This document shows positions 55,501 through 63,004 of a stretch of DNA of 64,000 nt, piece by piece. The translations under genes were made by a program, and so were the position numbers. Source of the DNA: Malaya genurostris. Its lineage: Eukaryota; Arthropoda; Insecta; Diptera; Culicidae. Within the stretch, counting starts at the first letter, position 1, and each line of letters opens with the position of its first letter. Under the pieces are notes generated by a model. It did not search any database. It was given only the letters and a program-made list of their open reading frames with translations, and was not told the DNA's origin. The stretch is taken from assembly GCF_030247185.1 (NCBI RefSeq), contig NC_080572.1, positions 216,037,435 through 216,101,434 of the forward strand, written 5' to 3'.

Positions 55501-58500
55501 TCTCCTTCAGTACTGGCGTCCGAACGGAAAATCACCTTCATCAGTGAACCAGTGGAATTGAATGATTTTGGTGTTTCTTTTCCACATACACGACCCAAGG
55601 AAACCCAATCGTTCCCAATTCGATCGAAAAATTCTACATAATCCTTAGAACAATTCTCACTCTTTTCCAAATTGTATCTTCCTATAAACTGAGTTCCGAT
55701 GTGGAAACCGTTATCTGCCCGGATAGTCCAAATACACTCAGTATTTGGTTGATATTTTCCATTGAGATTTGGGGATCCAAAAACATTGGAGTTTTTGTGC
55801 AACGTTCCTCCGCATCCGGATACCATCTGTGCTAATTTAAGTTCAAAGTTTCCACTGGAATTGTAATTTTCTGAGTGATACTCAATAAACGTGTATCGGC
55901 CTTGTGTTACAAGCAACTCAACTCCAGTTCCTTTACAATATCGTCCCAAAAGAGGACTATTTATGGTTGGACCATTATATATTAGAAGATATTCGTTATC
56001 ACATGACTGTTCGAGCCTGAAGCTCGCAAATTCAATACTGATCAATGTATTTTCTGGATAATTCACATACCACGCACAATCCAGAGGTCCATTCATGCTA
56101 GGTAAGTTAGGTCGTGAAATACCGAGCAATTCGCTTCCAAACATACCACCGCAATCGTTGACTTGGTATTGCAATTTGAAGTAAACTTCTCCTAGGAATA
56201 TGCCTTGCCTAGCCAAGATTGAAATATCCGGGAAAGGAGATCGAAGCAAATCGGAATCAGTTGCATTGCCGCAATACTTTTTCAAGTATGCCAAATTGTC
56301 ACCAACACTTGATCTACGTTTGACAAATATGCCTCTAGTGTTCAACGAGCATGCGCTACGATAATGTCCAGCTTTCATATCAGTGAAACGCAAAGCCATC
56401 GTTCCCACTTTCCGTCCTGCGGCTTCAGAGAACACTCCCGTCGATCGTTTGTATTCACATGTGTAACTAGTCTGGTTAAGAGGTGTCGCTATCATTCCGT
56501 GGTCGCCGTCGAGATTACCAACACAAATTGAAGGTTCATCGCTGCTGAATCGAATTTTGAAACCTCTATTCGCAGAAGGTATACGCGACCAGAAATTCAC
56601 CATCATTGTATTACTACTGGAGTACACAGGATCCTTGTTGTGTTCTCCCATAACAAACTTAATACGAGAAGAGTAATCGAAACCATGATAAAAACCAATA
56701 CGTTGTAGGTAGATGGCACTAACCGTAGAAAGGTCTAAATCGACAAACTCAACCTTGATGCGACGACCTTCCGGGACCGTTATTCTCCACTCGCAGAATC
56801 GTTTGAATCGTAAACTGTTATCCGGATATCCCGGACTTGTGATTTCACCCGATGCTGCATTGATTTCACTACCGCACTGATTTTCGGCAGAACTGAATGA
56901 AAGCTTAAACCCACGGTAGACAAGGTTTGGATTGAACGTAGTAAACACAATCCTCACGTGGTTATGAACACTTTGGATCGACGGGGGAAGTTGTGATCCA
57001 CAGAATGTTCCGTGTTCTATGTCCGTAGAGTTCTCTGCTTGCACCACCGAATAGATTCTAATATTGTCCACATTCGAACAATTGGTATTACTTGGTAAGT
57101 TAAGATCAAGGAAGGTTATGTTCAGAATCGTGTTTACCTTACTGTATACATAATACTCGCATACCGCATTGGTCGGATAACCTCCGAGAATCGGATAATT
57201 TTTAGATTGTATAGTGCCTCTTCCACTGTGAATTGATCCTCCACACTGAGCCAGAGATACCTTCAGCTTGAATCCATTTCCTGGGTCGGAGTTATCGGTG
57301 AAATAACGAATCCTCAGCATATTAGAAGTTGTTAAAAGCGAAGGAACAGTGTCGGATCCACATGTCTTAGTTAACAAGCTGGAACTGGAAGTACCACCGT
57401 CTCGAAGTTCGACGTATTCATTGGAGCAACCTCCCGAATACTTCAAACTGAAACGCTCAAACTCAAATTTCATTGTTTCACCAGCCGGCGCCAAAACTGT
57501 CCAAATACATTCGCTATGTGGATGAGGTACCTCCGGAAAATTCGGTGTCGTAATAACAGTGGAATTAATTTTCTGCAGCACAATTCGGCCACCACATTGC
57601 AATCCAACCTCTCGGTACGCTAGCTTAAATTCGTTTGTAATCAAATGTCCGCTGTAATATTTAACAAATCCTCTATTGCTAGAAGTATTAACCACGGCCG
57701 GTATTTCAGTACCACAAAACGAACCCAAAAGTGGCGAGTATTCGTCGATTCCATTCTTGATCGAAACGTACCCGGCACATCCTTCACTTGGTGTTTTCAC
57801 GATTGATATCGAAATGAAGCGAAACTCGATTATTCTTCCTGGTCGGACAGTGATATTCCACAAGCACATGTAGTCGAGGACTCGATTTATCGATTGCTTA
57901 GCGCTGGACACCGATGACACTGATATAATTCCATTCGGTTCAGTGATTACCCCTCCGCATCGTAACGAAACAACTCCAGTGAATCCAGTTCGATTGGTGA
58001 AGTAATCTGTACGAAAAACCACTTTAATAAATGGCTTTCCTTCAAATGTCGTCTTAACTTTGAAGCCAAATGTGCAAATTTTTTCTGCATCGGACCACGT
58101 AATCATATCTGCCGATGTGGAAATCAATAAATAGTCAGATAAGCACGAATCCGACTCTTCTAGATCGACGTAATTGAATTGCAGGACGGGATGGTGGGTA
58201 GATACACTCGATTGAAAAATCCAACTACAGTTCAAGTTAGCTCGATAACCCTCGGGATATCCCGGCGAAGTGAGATTATAACTGGTGACGTTTTCAGATA
58301 GAGCAATCACTTGATGACCTCCGCAGAACTGTTCGTTGGCGCTATCCGTATCAGATGATTGTTCTACTTTTCCTATTTGTTCCCAGTTGAGAAGGAACTT
58401 CGTCGGTCCACTGGCATCCGTATGGTCTAAACGAATATACACAACATTAGATGAGGATCTGAACGGTTCCGGCGGTGTAAGGCCACAGAGTTCTTCCTTG

Positions 58501-58535
58501 AGTGGTTCAGCCGAGTCATCGTAACCATCGTAGAT
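45702..58535 (-). CDS. Cubilin-like multi-CUB receptor gene (3' part)
   Basis: Three phase-0 exons (58535-54159, 46711-46625, 46565-45702) encode 1,775 aa ending in a stop; the start lies beyond the right edge. Fifteen CUB domains can be counted, the first cut by the upstream splice site (IYDGYDDSAEP). Domains begin with CGG or close variants, then SPGYP/SPNYP-like, C.W.I...P.G, a Y(I/V).I.DG-type block and a CG...P turn. There is no transmembrane segment or GPI signal at the C-terminus, as in cubilin, a peripheral endocytic receptor held at the membrane by amnionless in vertebrates and acting in insect nephrocytes. Many N-glycosylation sequons are present. Cubilin N-terminal EGF repeats are not in the window, so another large CUB protein is possible. 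The 7.4-kb intron holds LINE, SINE and foldback copies. Confidence 0.88.
46625..46711 (-). CDS. Cubilin-like gene, 87-nt exon
   Basis: 29 codons beginning VKSFIYEGLGEDVVF and ending SSFYH, from acceptor CGTATTTTCAG to donor CAC/GTAATA. It keeps phase 0 with both neighbours and completes the middle of CUB 13. The next intron is 59 bp. Confidence 0.9.
46712..47389. other. Cubilin intron, 3' part with repeat arm
   Basis: At 47025-47113 the phrase ATGTCGCGTCATGGCATAGC through ACTCCACTAGTGACAT is a direct copy of the sequence at 48893-49020, so the Jockey-like LINE between is flanked by two copies of the same older repeat. Nothing else is recognised. Confidence 0.5.
47390..48892 (-). pseudogene. 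Jockey/Juan-like LINE, 5'-truncated reverse transcriptase
   Basis: The minus strand reads the middle and C-terminal parts of ORF2. GNDGIFNILIKNLPD, KRWKNSKVIPILKPDKNP and SYRPISLLSSISKLFEK are at 48.65-48.41 kb. FRHEHHQLVRVTN and VALLDIEKAFDSVW follow at 48.33-48.21 kb. The active-site block AGVPQGSSVAPILYNIF precedes FCDDTSLL at about 47.98 kb (usual FADD; Ala to Cys). The thumb/C-terminal region with LTWSDQAKYLGLTYDKKLTF and LQRIQNKILKMIL ends near 47457. Frame shifts occur at about 48.39 and 48.13 kb. Shorter pieces of the same family are at 11.4, 58.9, 59.1 and 63.7 kb. Confidence 0.88.
48893..49363. repeat. Repeat arm and unassigned flank
   Basis: It begins with ATGTCGCGTCATGGCATAGC (copy of 47025) and runs into TTTTAACTCAACTTGTGACATAATAATGCC, a diverged CCACCTAGTGG arm. 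The remainder is unassigned. Confidence 0.45.
49364..50330. repeat. Region of GGGGCTAAACCGGAC-type repeats
   Basis: Variants of one phrase recur: GGGGCTAAACCGGATAC, GGGGCTAAACCGGACAC, GGCGGAACCGGACAC, TTGGTGTAAAACGG, TGTGGTAAAACGGG, TTGGGGTAAAACG and, just beyond, TTGGAGCAAAACGGG. It is an old dispersed module with an inverted repeat inside it. No ORF is credible. Confidence 0.55.
49748..50030. repeat. Inverted repeat with ~110-bp arms
   Basis: Left arm (49748-49860) and right arm (49916-50030) share in opposite orientation ACCGAAAGCAGGCTGATTGC, GGTTGATGAAAATCGATTGA and GAAGAAAGACCTGAAAATAGG almost without change. The loop is about 55 bp. Confidence 0.85.
50625..51080 (-). repeat. Dispersed repeat family R1, copy 2
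   Basis: Reverse complement of the 3100-3590 repeat: GGGGAAAAGTCGCTTACAC, GACTAGTTTGATCAAAATCGG, GTCGAGCTGAATCGATTGG and AGCGAATTCTATACCTATTT appear in the matching order. No coding capacity. Confidence 0.65.
51081..52110. repeat. Unassigned span ending in repeat arms
   Basis: 51.1-51.8 kb holds nothing recognised. From 51841 comes the TTTTAATCCACCTAGTGGTG arm, then at 52.03-52.11 kb the module CATTTGAATCTAAGTTTG and AATCGGTTCAGCCATCTCCG. Confidence 0.45.
52111..53005. other. Unassigned span with CCGTGTAAAA repeat words
   Basis: GTACCGTGTTAAAAAAATCC and CCGTGTAAAATAAAACCGCG near 52.34 kb recur as ACCGTGTTAAAAAACTGTG and ACCGTGTAAAAAGAGACC near 53.47 kb, indicating a shared small repeat. No gene is seen. 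Confidence 0.35.
53006..53156 (-). mobile_element. tRNA-derived SINE, minus copy
   Basis: It is a reverse-complement copy of the SINE at 62227-62385: GGGGACGGGTGTAGCG start, GGTAA...CGATGCC A-box region, GAGTTCGATTCCCAACC B-box, CTGACCC...GGCCCGAAGAGG body and a TTAAAACCTCTATAATCGAA tail. Twelve-base target duplications TTGAAGAGATTT flank it (52994-53005 and 53157-53168). Confidence 0.88.
53157..54158. other. Remainder of the 7.4-kb cubilin intron
   Basis: No gene. A 17-bp unit (AAACGTTTTTAGTTATT) is duplicated in tandem at about 53754-53787, and TGTGGGGTAGGACAAAGCGG near 53.62 kb is a cousin of the GGGGCTAAACCGG phrase. Confidence 0.35.
54159..58535 (-). CDS. Cubilin-like gene, giant 4,377-nt exon
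   Basis: 1,459 codons without a stop, from acceptor TATACTTGCAG (58536) to donor GCGAAT/GTAAGT (54158). It encodes the end of one CUB domain, then twelve starts: CGGHQVIAL, CGGVITEPN, CGGRIVLQ, CGGSIHSGR, CGSEINAAS, CVGNLDGDH, CGGMFGSEL, CGGTLHKNS, CGGIYNVDR, CGGLITEST, CDHQITLDR and CGAGYYNLS, the last being split by the next intron. Most keep four cysteines; the CGSEINAAS domain lacks the second pair. Composition is far less AT-rich than the flanks. Confidence 0.95.
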
Positions 58536-58645
58536 CTGCAAGTATAAGTGAACAATTATGAAACTGGTGAATTAGTGAGAATATAAGCAAGTTGTAAATT
58601 CACTCCTTTGAAAAAGAAGTATGGATGATTTTTAGCAACGATATT

Positions 58646-58920
58646 CTAAAAAATGAATGTTTGTTGCGCATGTGCTTGAAGAAGCCTATTCCTTCTTTCG
58701 TTAGGGACACGAAATTGCCATTGAAATCGTAGGTCATCTACCAAAATCAGCTGGCTACATACCAAACTGACTACATTCAAGGAAAATAGAGCTACTTCCT
58801 TGTCAGTTTCAAATAACCACAATACTGCAGAGACAGAAGTTAGCGGGAATAAAACACTTAGCAACTGAAAATACCAATATACAATAAGGTACGTTTCTTT
58901 CAACTCACAGTAAACCCCAC
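58646..58920 (-). other. Hydrophobic open frame of unknown nature
   Basis: About 90 codons are open on the minus strand with a hydrophobic segment (YWYFQLLSVLFPLTSVSAVL) and a basic tail. It follows directly on a Jockey scrap in the same frame. Two internal CAG acceptor-like sites exist (ATTGGTATTTTCAG, CTTCTGTCTCTGCAG). I recognise no receptor family, and it does not look like a CUB exon. Probably chance or transposon-derived. Confidence 0.15.
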
Positions 58921-59230
58921 GCCTGGAAAAAAATGAACAAATTGGTTCTGCAGAAGGCATAATTGATCTGAACATTTGTTTATAAATTAATAATTTATTC
59001 TTAAGACAGAGATTATAATTTTTTTTCCTATAATATCTTTATTACATTTCGTTTGGATTTTTTCTGTGTGATTCTTGAAAAAGAGACTTTTATCTTTTGT
59101 TAAACCCAAATGATTTGCTTGGTAAGACCATGTGAGTTCCAAAACATTGAATTTAATGACATAAATAGTGCTTGGTTGGTATACGGAAAACAGCTCTGGG
59201 CTTATGAGGAAAGATAATAAATTGTTTTTT
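58921..59230 (-). pseudogene. Jockey-like LINE scraps
   Basis: Minus-strand reading gives LLIYKQMFRSIMPSAEPIC near 58.95 kb and VLELTWSYQANHLGLTKDKS near 59.12 kb, both matching the LINE at 47.5-47.8 kb in the correct order but with gaps and stops between. Confidence 0.7.
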
Positions 59231-59587
59231 ACCGTCACTGCTAACCTCAATCGGATGAACACATTTTGACAGTTCAGCAGTACTGTTTATAAAAAAGATT
59301 TTTTTTTGTTTGTCTGTTGACAAATTGGATCCATATCGCCTAAAAAGAGTTTTAAAACATTTGTTCACGATTGAATACGGTTTGTTTTTGAGATTTATTA
59401 AATAAAAGTGACTAGTTGCAAAGTGTAAAGATGATTGTTTGAAATGTGTTTTTCGAATTTTGTTTAAGCTTGTTTGTAAACAGTACTGCTGAACTGTCAA
59501 AATGTGTTCATCCGATTGAGGTTAGCAGTGACGGTAAAAAACAATTTATTTATTATTTTTCCTCATAAGGCCAGAGCTGTTTTCCGT
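59183..59587. repeat. Near-perfect inverted repeat, ~115-bp arms
   Basis: Left arm 59183-59297 and right arm 59469-59587 match in opposite orientation except for a few substitutions and a 4-bp TAAA difference. Shared blocks include ACGGAAAACAGCTCTGG, TTGTTTTTTACCGTCACTGC and TCAGCAGTACTGTTTA. The outer part of each arm contains Jockey-derived sequence. The loop is about 170 bp. Confidence 0.9.
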
Positions 59588-59883
59588 TCATTTGAGACGT
59601 CACGATAAAAAATCTAATAGAGAGCTACAATCGTTGCTGTTAGCAGTATACCTAATGAAATGGCGAATAAGACTAGTATCGGTAACGATTTCGGTATTTC
59701 AAAGCCGAGGATCTTTTTGTTAGGTAAACTAGGCCCATTGCCGGAGATTTGCGAAGTAAAGGGTGTACGGATTCAAACTACAGCCCTTTCAATCGGCTGT
59801 AACCACTGAGTATTTCCAATTAGAATTTTGGGAGGGACTAATTCAATGGGTAATGTTTATATTGTGTAAGTATTAAGGCATAT
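59588..59883. other. Unassigned sequence
   Basis: No gene or repeat recognised in these 296 bp. Confidence 0.3.
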
Positions 59884-60596
59884 TCAAACCTTTCCGGATC
59901 GGTTCACTGCCGGCACAGTTCCGTGCGCGAACGCAAATATTCACTTGTCCAGCTCTTGGACACAACCTGACAGTTGTTAATCTACTTCGACAGCCAGTTT
60001 CGGACCAGCTTGTGATAGATTGAAATTGACATAAGCAAGTACAAGTTGTTGAAATTAATATTACTGGTGGGTGTTAGCAAAAGTGTTGTCAGTATTGTCG
60101 GTAACATTATATTTTGATATTGAATATTTTGTTTTTCAGATCATCTTTTTAAAATTAATAATTTCAATAGGATTCAAGTTCAATTTATTTTTAAGTCTTG
60201 TCAATGTGGAAAGTTAACAATCACTGGGTGATACAAAGAGAATGCCTGAACTCATGATATGGACGAGGATACTGATTATGTTGATTGTACTTGAGAATAG
60301 AACCAAATCATTGGATTCTTCTGTTTGTTAATATTTTTTGACTGATATTACATTTGTCTAAATGTTTTCAAATGATAAATAACCGAATGTTATAAGGGGA
60401 GAAGCTTTTCAGAATAAATAATTATCTCTACTGGCATCAATGATCACGAGAAATGTATTATTTATAACAGGGAGCAACCGGAATAAGAAGAGAAATATTT
60501 TTTCTGGAAAAAGAAGCCAGTTGTTTGGTCTTGTCCATGGTCTTTGCATCCATGCACGGAACTGTGCAGGCATTAAATCGGACCGGAAAGGTTCAA
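59884..60596. mobile_element. Non-autonomous transposon with ~42-bp TIRs
   Basis: The left terminus TCAAACCTTTCCGGATCGG...GCACAGTTCCGTGC (59884-59926) is inverted at the right as GCACGGAACTGTGC...CCGGAAAGGTTCA (60554-60596). The interior, about 630 bp, is AT-rich with no transposase. Target duplications are not obvious. Confidence 0.75.
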
Positions 60597-60879
60597 ATAG
60601 ACCATTAGTTTTGCAATTGTTACGGTGATGGAGTCGGAAAAACAGCAGCGGTGTAAAATAATTCTGCGCATGCACCTTGAAAATCCGGATCACTCTCATT
60701 GTGTCACCTGCAGAAAGCTGAGAACTGCACAATCTTCGGTATCTCTTGTTTTAAATCGGCAATACGAACCTTTAACTTTAATTTTTAATCGAAAGTGAAA
60801 AAGTGAAGTGGATTTCCGTATAGTGAAAAGGATCACAAGAGGGTAGTTCAAGTTTTTAAGAGGCATCCTGTAATTCTGT

Positions 60880-61490
60880 AAGAGATGTGGCGAACTGTAT
60901 TTGAGTAAAGCTTTCGTGCAAGACTCAGAAGCGTGAACCCGTACAAAGTTCAGAAGGCAACGAATTACAATCAACGGCAGAGTACGGTGGAAAAACCACG
61001 TGCACGAAAGTTCTATACACAGATATTGACAAAATCGCATTGTCTCATTATGGAAGGCGAGACGTACGTGAAGGCAGACTACCGGCGACTTCCGGGACTC
61101 CGGATTTTCACTGTTCATCATAAATTGGATGTCCCAGAAGACGTTATAAAGCAGATGTCGTAGTTTGCCCAAAAATACATGATTTGGCAATCGATTCGCT
61201 TATGTGGAAAACGGAACATTCCATTTGTGACAATCGGTACGATCAATAGGCACGTATAAACATAAAGAAATGTCTCCGAAAGTATCTACTTCTAAGGTCA
61301 CACAATAGTCCAACGCTTTTCTGGCCGAATTCAGCCTCGTGTCATAACTCGAAAGATGTTTTGGAGTGGTACAAGGCTGATTAGAACAGCTTCGAGCCGA
61401 AGGATTTCAATCTCCCGGATACACCGGAGCTGCGATCAATTCAATAGTTTTGGGCCATCCTAAGAAAGTAAAATCAAAGGAAAAAATGGA
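60880..61490 (+). pseudogene. DD37E transposase remnant with dead catalytic triad
   Basis: Plus-strand reading with several stops and frame changes gives KPRARKFYTQILTKSHCLIM, GETYVKADYRRLPGLRIFTV, FAQKYMIWQSIRLCGKRNIP, FWPNSASCHNSKDVLEWY and a block ending PELRSIQ. All three catalytic positions are changed: MDDET reads MEGET (GGC at 61056-61058), WPDLA reads WPNSA (AAT at 61328-61330) and RPIE reads RSIQ (CAA at 61442-61444). The last two are still 37 codons apart. The N-terminal DNA-binding half is nearly absent. Confidence 0.8.
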
Positions 61491-61749
61491 TTTCCACGCA
61501 GAAAATATTGGTGCAAACGTTCTATAAGACCTTATGAGTATTGTTAAGAGGAAGGATTGAGGCATTTTTAGATGGTATTGAAATTGAATAAAACGAACAT
61601 GGAAATCGTTGAATAAAGCTTTGACTTGTTTCCCTAAAAGTTTGAAGAAGATTGGTTGATTTGGTGAGTTTTCTCGAATATTCTGTTGTGAGTCCGTACA
61701 CCGTTTAGAAAGATACAATGTACTCAACTACCGTCAACACTTGCTTCGC
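61491..61749. other. 3' flank of the DD37E remnant
   Basis: Likely the rest of the transposase C-terminus and 3' end of the decayed element; no inverted-repeat end could be fixed. Confidence 0.3.
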
Positions 61750-62590
61750 AGCACCTCCGACGACCAGAGATGGCATTTCACCAGAGTTATACACGCTAGA
61801 GTCAGATTTTTGCCACACCGAGGATGCAAAAAACGAAGCACCGCACAAAGAGGAAAGCGCACTTCTTCTCAGTGTCGAATAGACAGCATTTGAGTGGGTG
61901 CTTGTGGTTAAAGCAGCTGGCGCGAGTGAAACACATTCTCTTCGCATGAATCGCTCACACGCGCTCTCGTCTAAATACACCCAAGTGACCACTGGCGCGT
62001 GATGGTGAGCGAACACTTCTGTGAACTTCAATTAATAGAGAGTAGATCTGGCCTTGCTATGAAAAATTTGCAAGGAAAACCGAAAATTTTACGATAAATT
62101 GTTTTATTTTGCTGATTTTGCGTGTCCACGCTTCATCTACGAAAACCATACAGCAGAGTGCTCACCGGCGTGTACACCTCTGTGAAAGTATCTGCATCCA
62201 CCTCAGAGAATTTATTAGCTAATGCTAGGGGGACGGGTGTAGCGTAATGGGTAAATCGATGCCTTTCACGCAGCCCACCTGGGTTCGATTCCCAACCCCG
62301 CACATGGGGTCAGAAAGTTTTTCTGGCCCGAAGAGGCGAATGACCTTAAGGTTAAAACCTCTATAATCGAAACAAACAAACAAACATTAGCTAATGCTCT
62401 AGCACTTTGGTGCGATTCAGTGGAAGAGGTAAAAGGAAATAAACAAACGCACTCATGATGCGTGCACACTTTACACAACAGTGGTGTATAAATGTGAAAG
62501 AGAAGAGCTCTCGTTGAAGTTGTCAGTGCGAGGGGAAAAATTTTGCTTGCTCTTCGTCACACAGAGGAGATAGACATCTCTGCCGACGAC
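61750..62590. repeat. Dispersed repeat R2, copy 2 (split by a SINE)
   Basis: It matches 28460-29100 in order and orientation, with extra sequence from the SINE inserted at 62227-62385. Shared words include AAAGCGCACTTCTTCTCAGT, CTCACACGCGCTCTCG, GAAAGAGAAGAGCTCTCG and TGTCAGTGCGAGGGG. Confidence 0.75.
62227..62385 (+). mobile_element. tRNA-derived SINE with 13-bp target duplication
   Basis: The SINE begins AGGGGGACGGGTGTAGCG, with an A-box-like TAGCGTAATGGGT and a B-box GGGTTCGATTCCCAACC. The body is GTCAGAAAGTTTTTCTGGCC and the tail is (CAAA)n after TATAATCGAAA. ATTAGCTAATGCT flanks it at 62214-62226 and 62386-62398. It is closely similar to the copy at 53006-53156, so both are fairly young. 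Feilai-type naming is from memory and not certain. Confidence 0.92.
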
Positions 62591-63004
62591 TCTCCGTATG
62601 TTGGGAGTAATTCATAATCTTAGAAAAAGCGGTCATTGCACAGTGGTCCAAAACGGGAAATTAAAGTATCTTCGCACTATGCCGGGACGGCCTATCCGGG
62701 ACTATCCGGGACGTTTTTTTTCCTCATCGGCGATGCCTGAGCTACTGGCGTGTACATGTATTGGAAACCCGGATCCGGTATAAAATCCATTTGGTTGCAA
62801 CTAATATTCCCCGCCGAGTTTTCTCACCGTACCGACGGTACGAAAAACTCGACGAGGATAGTCCTGGATCGGCCGTCCCGGCATAGTGCGAATAGACTTT
62901 TAGCGAGACAAAAATATTTTCGCTATGAAATATTATTGTTTTCTAGTTGATGTCTTCACAAAAGTTGTTTGTAATCAACTGGCTCATCTTTTTAAGTAAA
63001 AAAT
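62591..63004. other. Span containing a foldback element
   Basis: Mostly occupied by the inverted repeat at 62663-62902; the flanks hold nothing recognised. Confidence 0.4.
62663..62902. repeat. Foldback element with nested palindrome
   Basis: Outer arms 62663-62698 and 62866-62902 are inverted copies (TTCGCACTATGCCGGGACGG / CCGTCCCGGCATAGTGCGAA). In the middle, 62815-62852 is a second palindrome (CGAGTTTTCTCACCGTACC / GGTACGAAAAACTCG). TATCCGGGAC is repeated in tandem beside the left arm. It has no coding capacity. Confidence 0.85.
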
